This document shows, piece after piece, positions 38,507-41,198 of a DNA stretch of 41,198 nt (the stretch's first letter is position 1; every line of letters starts with the position of its first letter). The position numbers and the translations under genes were made by a program. Below the pieces are notes generated by a model that saw nothing but the letters and a program-made list of their open reading frames with translations, did not search any database and was not told where the DNA came from. Source of the stretch: AC-32 sp038237925 (lineage in GTDB: Bacteria; Actinomycetota; Thermoleophilia; Gaiellales; Gaiellaceae); NCBI GenBank assembly GCA_038237925.1, contig JBBRYF010000017.1, positions 1 through 41,198 on the forward strand, read 5' to 3'.

Positions 38507-38679
38507 GTCTCGATCAGCTCCTTGAACCCGGGCTCGTCGCGGATCGCGTCGAGGTCCGAGTCGTCCTTCGCGTACCCGCGGAACTGCTCGGACAGCTCGA
38601 TTGCGCGCCGGAGATGGGCGACCGCGTCGGTGTTCTCACCGAGCAGGCTTTCGCAGCAGGCGAGGTTGCCCTCTCATGT
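38503..38679 (-). pseudogene. Truncated TPR-protein remnant
   Basis: The minus strand reads EGNLACCESLLGENTDAVAHLRRAIE, then LSEQFRGYAKDDSDLDAIRDEPGFKELIET and a TAA stop. This is the C-terminal end of a tetratricopeptide-repeat protein. The frame is closed by a TGA at its upstream edge and there is no start or first part. It is a 5'-deleted fragment lying between the hydrolase and mutM. Confidence 0.7.
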
Positions 38680-38699
38680 CGTCGGTGACGCCGCGAGTT

Positions 38700-39527
38700 C
38701 TACCGTAGGAGGCGCGACAGCCGCCGGTCCTTCAGCAGCCGGCCGCTCGTCTGACACGTTGGGCAGTAGAAGATCGTGTGCTCGTCGAAGTCGACCTGCT
38801 CGATCGGCGCGCCGCAGACGTGGCAGGGCTCGTGCAGCTTCTTATGAACGCGGTAGACCTTCGCGTCCTTGACGCCGCGCTCGCGGAGCTCGAGGCCCCG
38901 CTCGAGCTCGGAGTCGATCGCGGCCGCGAGCGTTTGGACCTGTCCCGGGGACAGTCCCTGGGCCGGGGCGAAAGGGGACAGCTGCGCCGTGTGCAGGATC
39001 TCGTTCGCCCACGCGCGGCCGATCCCGGAGATCACGCGCTGGTCGCGCAGGAGCGAGTGCAGCCGGCGCGGCTGCTCGGCGAGGATGGCCCCGAGACGCT
39101 CCGCGCCCAGGCCCAGCGCCTCGGGTCCGAGGTGCTCGAGCTCGGCCTCGACCGCCTCGGGGGTCAGCAGCCACACGCCGGCGCGTTTCTTCGACCCGCC
39201 CTCGGTCAGCACCAGCTCGCCACCGCCCTCGAAGCGAAGCCGGAAGGCAGGCGTCTTCGGCCCCTTCTCCCCGGCGCGCAGGCAGCGGATGCGGCCGGCC
39301 GACATCAGGTGGATCATCAGCACGAGCTCGCCGTCCTCGGTCGGGAAGAGCAGCCGCTTCGCGCGACGGTGGGCGCCGGCGAGCCGCCGCCCGTCGAGCG
39401 TCGAGAGCGGCGGATCGAACGTCTTCAGCGTGGCGATGTGTGCCGGGCCGGCTTTCTCGATCGGGAACGCCGACACAGGGTCGTTCAGTGCGCGGCACCA
39501 CGCTTCGACCTCCGGTAACTCAGGCAT
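38700..39527 (-). CDS. mutM: Fpg/MutM-type DNA glycosylase/AP lyase
   Basis: A 275-residue Fpg/Nei-family enzyme that removes oxidised bases and cuts the abasic site. The catalytic N-terminus is MPELPE (Pro2, Glu3). The Lys in HRRAKRLLF, the H2TH region with GIGRAWANEILHTAQLSP, and the C-terminal zinc finger CHVCGAPIEQVDFDEHTIFYCPTCQ (four Cys) are all present. The HLMSAGRI motif is a variant of the family HLGMSG. It is divergent with 3 bases from the asparaginase gene. The exact substrate preference (Fpg or Nei) cannot be told by eye. Confidence 0.9.
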   Translation of the reverse strand: MPELPEVEAWCRALNDPVSAFPIEKAGPAHIATLKTFDPPLSTLDGRRLAGAHRRAKRLLFPTEDGELVLMIHLMSAGRIRCLRAGEKGPKTPAFRLRFEGGGELVLTEGGSKKRAGVWLLTPEAVEAELEHLGPEALGLGAERLGAILAEQPRRLHSLLRDQRVISGIGRAWANEILHTAQLSPFAPAQGLSPGQVQTLAAAIDSELERGLELRERGVKDAKVYRVHKKLHEPCHVCGAPIEQVDFDEHTIFYCPTCQTSGRLLKDRRLSRLLR

Positions 39528-39530
39528 CTA

Positions 39531-40445
39531 GTGTCCCGTCCGGTGATGCATTCGAGGTTCTCTGAGCCGCTCAGGGTAGCCGTGCGGCGTGGCGAGATCC
39601 TCGAGTCCGTGCACGAGGTCCACGCCGTGGCGGTGCGCGGCGGCGAGGTCGTCGCGGCGGCCGGGGACGCCTCGCTCATGGCCTCGTTGCGCTCCGCTGC
39701 CAAGCCCTTCCAGGCGCTGCCGCTCGCGCGCGCGTACGAGAGCCTCGACGACGAGCTGCTCGCGATCGCGGCCGCGTCGCACTTCGGCACTCCACGGCAC
39801 GTCGAGGTCGTTCGCAGGCTGCTCGCCGCGACTGGAGGCGACGAGTCGGAGCTCCAGTGCGGGCTCCAGGAGGGCCGGCCGGCCGAGGCGGTCTACGACA
39901 ACTGCTCCGGCAAGCACGCGGGGATGCTCGCCGTCTGCCGCGCGAACGGCTGGCCGGTCGAGACCTACCGCCGCCCCGAGCACCCGCTCCAGCGGCTGCT
40001 CCGCGACGAGGTCGCCGCGGCGGCTGAGGTCGAGCCCGAGGACGTCGAAACCGGGACCGACGGCTGCGGCGTGGTCGCGTTCGGGATCTCGCTCGAGCGG
40101 GCCGGGCGGGCCTTCTCGCGGCTCGAGGAGCTCGACGGCGGCTCCCGTGTGGCCGCGGCGATGCGCACTCACCCCGAGCTCATTGCCGGGGAGGGGGCGA
40201 CCGACACCGAGCTGATGCGGACGCAGCCGGGCGCGCTCGCGAAGGGCGGCGCCGACGGCCTCCTCTGCGTGCTTACGGCCGACGGCACGGGCGTCGCGCT
40301 CAAGGTCGCCGACGGGAACGGGCGCGCGCTGCGGCCGGCGCTGGCGGCCTTCGGCGCCGGCGTCGGGCTCGCGTTGCCGGAGTTCGCCGAGGTGACCCTC
40401 CCGAACCGCCATGGCGAGCCCGCGGCGACCCTCGCGATTTTGTAA
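39531..40445 (+). CDS. L-asparaginase II family protein
   Basis: A 304-residue protein of the Asparaginase_II family (PF06089), thermolabile L-asparaginase-like. Features are VRRGEILESVHEVHAVAV, RSAAKPFQALPL (the family's SAAKPFQ motif), CSGKHAGMLAVC, and TDGCGVVAFGISL. GALAKGGADGLLCV is the C-terminal conserved block. Length is typical. The start is a GTG at 39531, with a GTG at 39543 and ATG at 39546 as alternatives. It hydrolyses L-asparagine to aspartate and ammonia in the cytoplasm. Confidence 0.9.
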   Translation: MSRPVMHSRFSEPLRVAVRRGEILESVHEVHAVAVRGGEVVAAAGDASLMASLRSAAKPFQALPLARAYESLDDELLAIAAASHFGTPRHVEVVRRLLAATGGDESELQCGLQEGRPAEAVYDNCSGKHAGMLAVCRANGWPVETYRRPEHPLQRLLRDEVAAAAEVEPEDVETGTDGCGVVAFGISLERAGRAFSRLEELDGGSRVAAAMRTHPELIAGEGATDTELMRTQPGALAKGGADGLLCVLTADGTGVALKVADGNGRALRPALAAFGAGVGLALPEFAEVTLPNRHGEPAATLAIL

Positions 40446-40450
40446 AGAAA

Positions 40451-40482
40451 TTGTTCCGATCTTGCGAGTTCGCGTGTAACAT
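40451..40482 (+). promoter_or_regulatory. Candidate rpoD promoter
   Basis: A -35-like TTGTTC at 40451-40456 and a -10-like TGTAAC at 40475-40480 are 18 bases apart; TAACAT two bases on is an alternative. The stretch just after the asparaginase stop is locally A/T-rich, unlike its surroundings. Confidence 0.45.
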
Positions 40483-40490
40483 CCGAGCCC

Positions 40491-40563
40491 AAGAGGGTGG
40501 GTCGGGAGTGGGAGACCGGCTCTTGGTGTTTCTAGGTAGGTCCGCTGCCAGCCGCAGAGCCGG
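40491..40563 (+). promoter_or_regulatory. rpoD leader with two competing hairpins
   Basis: AAGAG (40491-40495) can pair with CTCTT (40520-40524), supported by GGTC/GACC inside. Alternatively CCGGCTCT (40516-40523) pairs perfectly with AGAGCCGG (40556-40563), which directly adjoins the GGGGAGG Shine-Dalgarno of rpoD. The two folds share the same middle bases and exclude each other. Confidence 0.5.
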
Positions 40564-40574
40564 GGAGGTCTAAG

Positions 40575-41198
40575 TTGCTCACCGTCGACATCTCTCTTCC
40601 GGACGTCGAAGAGCTTCACAAGCTCGTTCAAGACGGTCTCGAGAAAGGGTTCCTGACCTACGACGAGATCGTGTCGGGCCTGGAAGAGGTCGAGCTCACC
40701 AAGGAGCAGATCGAAGACTTCTACACGTACCTGATCGACCACTCCATCGAGCTGATGGAGGGGGAGAACCACAAGCACCCCCCGCACGAGCAGCCCGCCC
40801 TGGCCCCCGAGGAGAAAGGCCCGAAGCTCGACCTCGCGGTCGAGCCGTCGCTCGACTCGCTGCGGCTCTATCTGCGCGAGATCGGCAAGGTGCCGCTCCT
40901 GACCGCCGACCAAGAGGTCTACCTGGCGAAGCGCATCGAGCGCGGCGACATGGGCGCGAAGACGCAGATGATCGAGGCCAACCTGCGGCTGGTGGTCTCA
41001 ATCGCGAAGTCGTACCTCGGCCGCGGGCTGACGTTTCTCGACCTGATCCAGGAGGGGTCGCTCGGGCTGATCCGCGCGGTCGAGAAGTTCGACTACCGCA
41101 AGGGCTACAAGTTCTCCACCTACGCGACGTGGTGGATCCGCCAGGCCGTGACGCGCGCGATCGCCGACAAGGCGCGCACGATTCGCATCCCGGTGCAC
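40575..41198 (+). CDS. rpoD: RpoD principal sigma-70 factor (5' part, runs off the window)
   Basis: The first 208 codons of a sigma-70 factor. The acidic N-terminus (about 1-80) is rich in Glu and resembles region 1.1. Region 1.2 starts at DSLRLYLREIGKVPLLTADQE, and region 2 follows (KRIERGDMGAKTQMIEANLRLVVSIAKSYLGRGLTFLDLIQEG, then KFSTYATWWIRQAVTRAIADKARTIRIPVH, the 2.3-2.4 signature). Gene continues past 41198. The TTG start is supported by GGGGAGG 7-8 bases upstream. It directs housekeeping transcription. Confidence 0.95.
   Translation, partial: MLTVDISLPDVEELHKLVQDGLEKGFLTYDEIVSGLEEVELTKEQIEDFYTYLIDHSIELMEGENHKHPPHEQPALAPEEKGPKLDLAVEPSLDSLRLYLREIGKVPLLTADQEVYLAKRIERGDMGAKTQMIEANLRLVVSIAKSYLGRGLTFLDLIQEGSLGLIRAVEKFDYRKGYKFSTYATWWIRQAVTRAIADKARTIRIPVH

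Noticed and set aside
1..41198. Genomic island or prophage
   Set aside because: No integrase, transposase, phage or tRNA-attachment features are seen, and base use is even apart from short intergenic stretches.

Overview
The window is very GC-rich (codon third positions almost all G or C), uses many GTG and TTG starts, and has back-to-back genes that overlap by 1-4 bases. Its gene content is actinobacterial: Tad pilus genes without a secretin, a squalene-hopene/hopanoid operon, ThyX, and several apparently leaderless genes. Together this suggests a deep-branching actinobacterium of the Thermoleophilia type (Gaiellales/Solirubrobacterales-like). That placement is inference. No tRNA, rRNA, transposase, phage gene or CRISPR array was seen.

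Layout. (1) 1-9683, minus strand: a Tad (type IVc) pilus operon in the order Flp pilin, TadE-like, TadG-like, CpaB/RcpC, TadZ/CpaE, TadA, a von Willebrand A-TadB fusion, TadC and a long coiled-coil protein. It ends at three tandem copies of a 62-bp hairpin-rich repeat. (2) 10070-12779, plus strand: a membrane-anchored, collagen-like-repeat M15-type peptidase, a DUF192 protein and an OmpR-type response regulator. (3) 12817-20151: a tightly overlapping hopanoid operon, hpnC-hpnD-hpnE-shc-hpnH-hpnG-ispH, which makes squalene from farnesyl diphosphate, cyclises it and adds and trims the adenosyl side chain. (4) 20231-25502: a degenerate YjbQ-like protein, small membrane proteins, a CopC-CopD fusion, a lytic transglycosylase and an NAD-dependent epimerase. 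(5) 25499-33751: a subtilase with a Trp/Asp/Ser pentapeptide tail, a kynureninase-like enzyme, DUF72, ThyX, an SDR/ECF sigma/anti-sigma set, a secreted protein and two divergent Fe/Mn superoxide dismutase-family genes. (6) 33850-41198: PlsY, a broken cyclase remnant, FolE2, a histidine-kinase-like protein, an FMN hydroxyacid oxidase, an alpha/beta hydrolase, a TPR remnant, MutM, L-asparaginase II and the 5' part of the principal sigma factor RpoD.

The most unusual signals are non-coding. A 162-bp element with nested inverted repeats occurs twice (about 86% identical, no gaps), in opposite orientations. Each copy fills the whole gap between a TAG stop and the next start and carries the Shine-Dalgarno of the downstream gene (tadA in one case, the DUF192 gene in the other). 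The Shine-Dalgarno lies inside a 13-bp terminal stem, and at least one base pair differs by compensatory change. It looks like an undescribed cis-regulatory RNA or a domesticated palindromic element. A second family of double-hairpin palindromes lies inside hpnC, where it adds about 39 in-frame residues next to the first active-site Asp motif, at the 3' end of hpnC, where it appears to replace the C-terminus, and just after the second superoxide dismutase gene.

Several genes have a TANNNT-like -10 box only 6-8 bases before the start codon, including two divergent genes (thyX and a DUF72 gene) whose start regions overlap.
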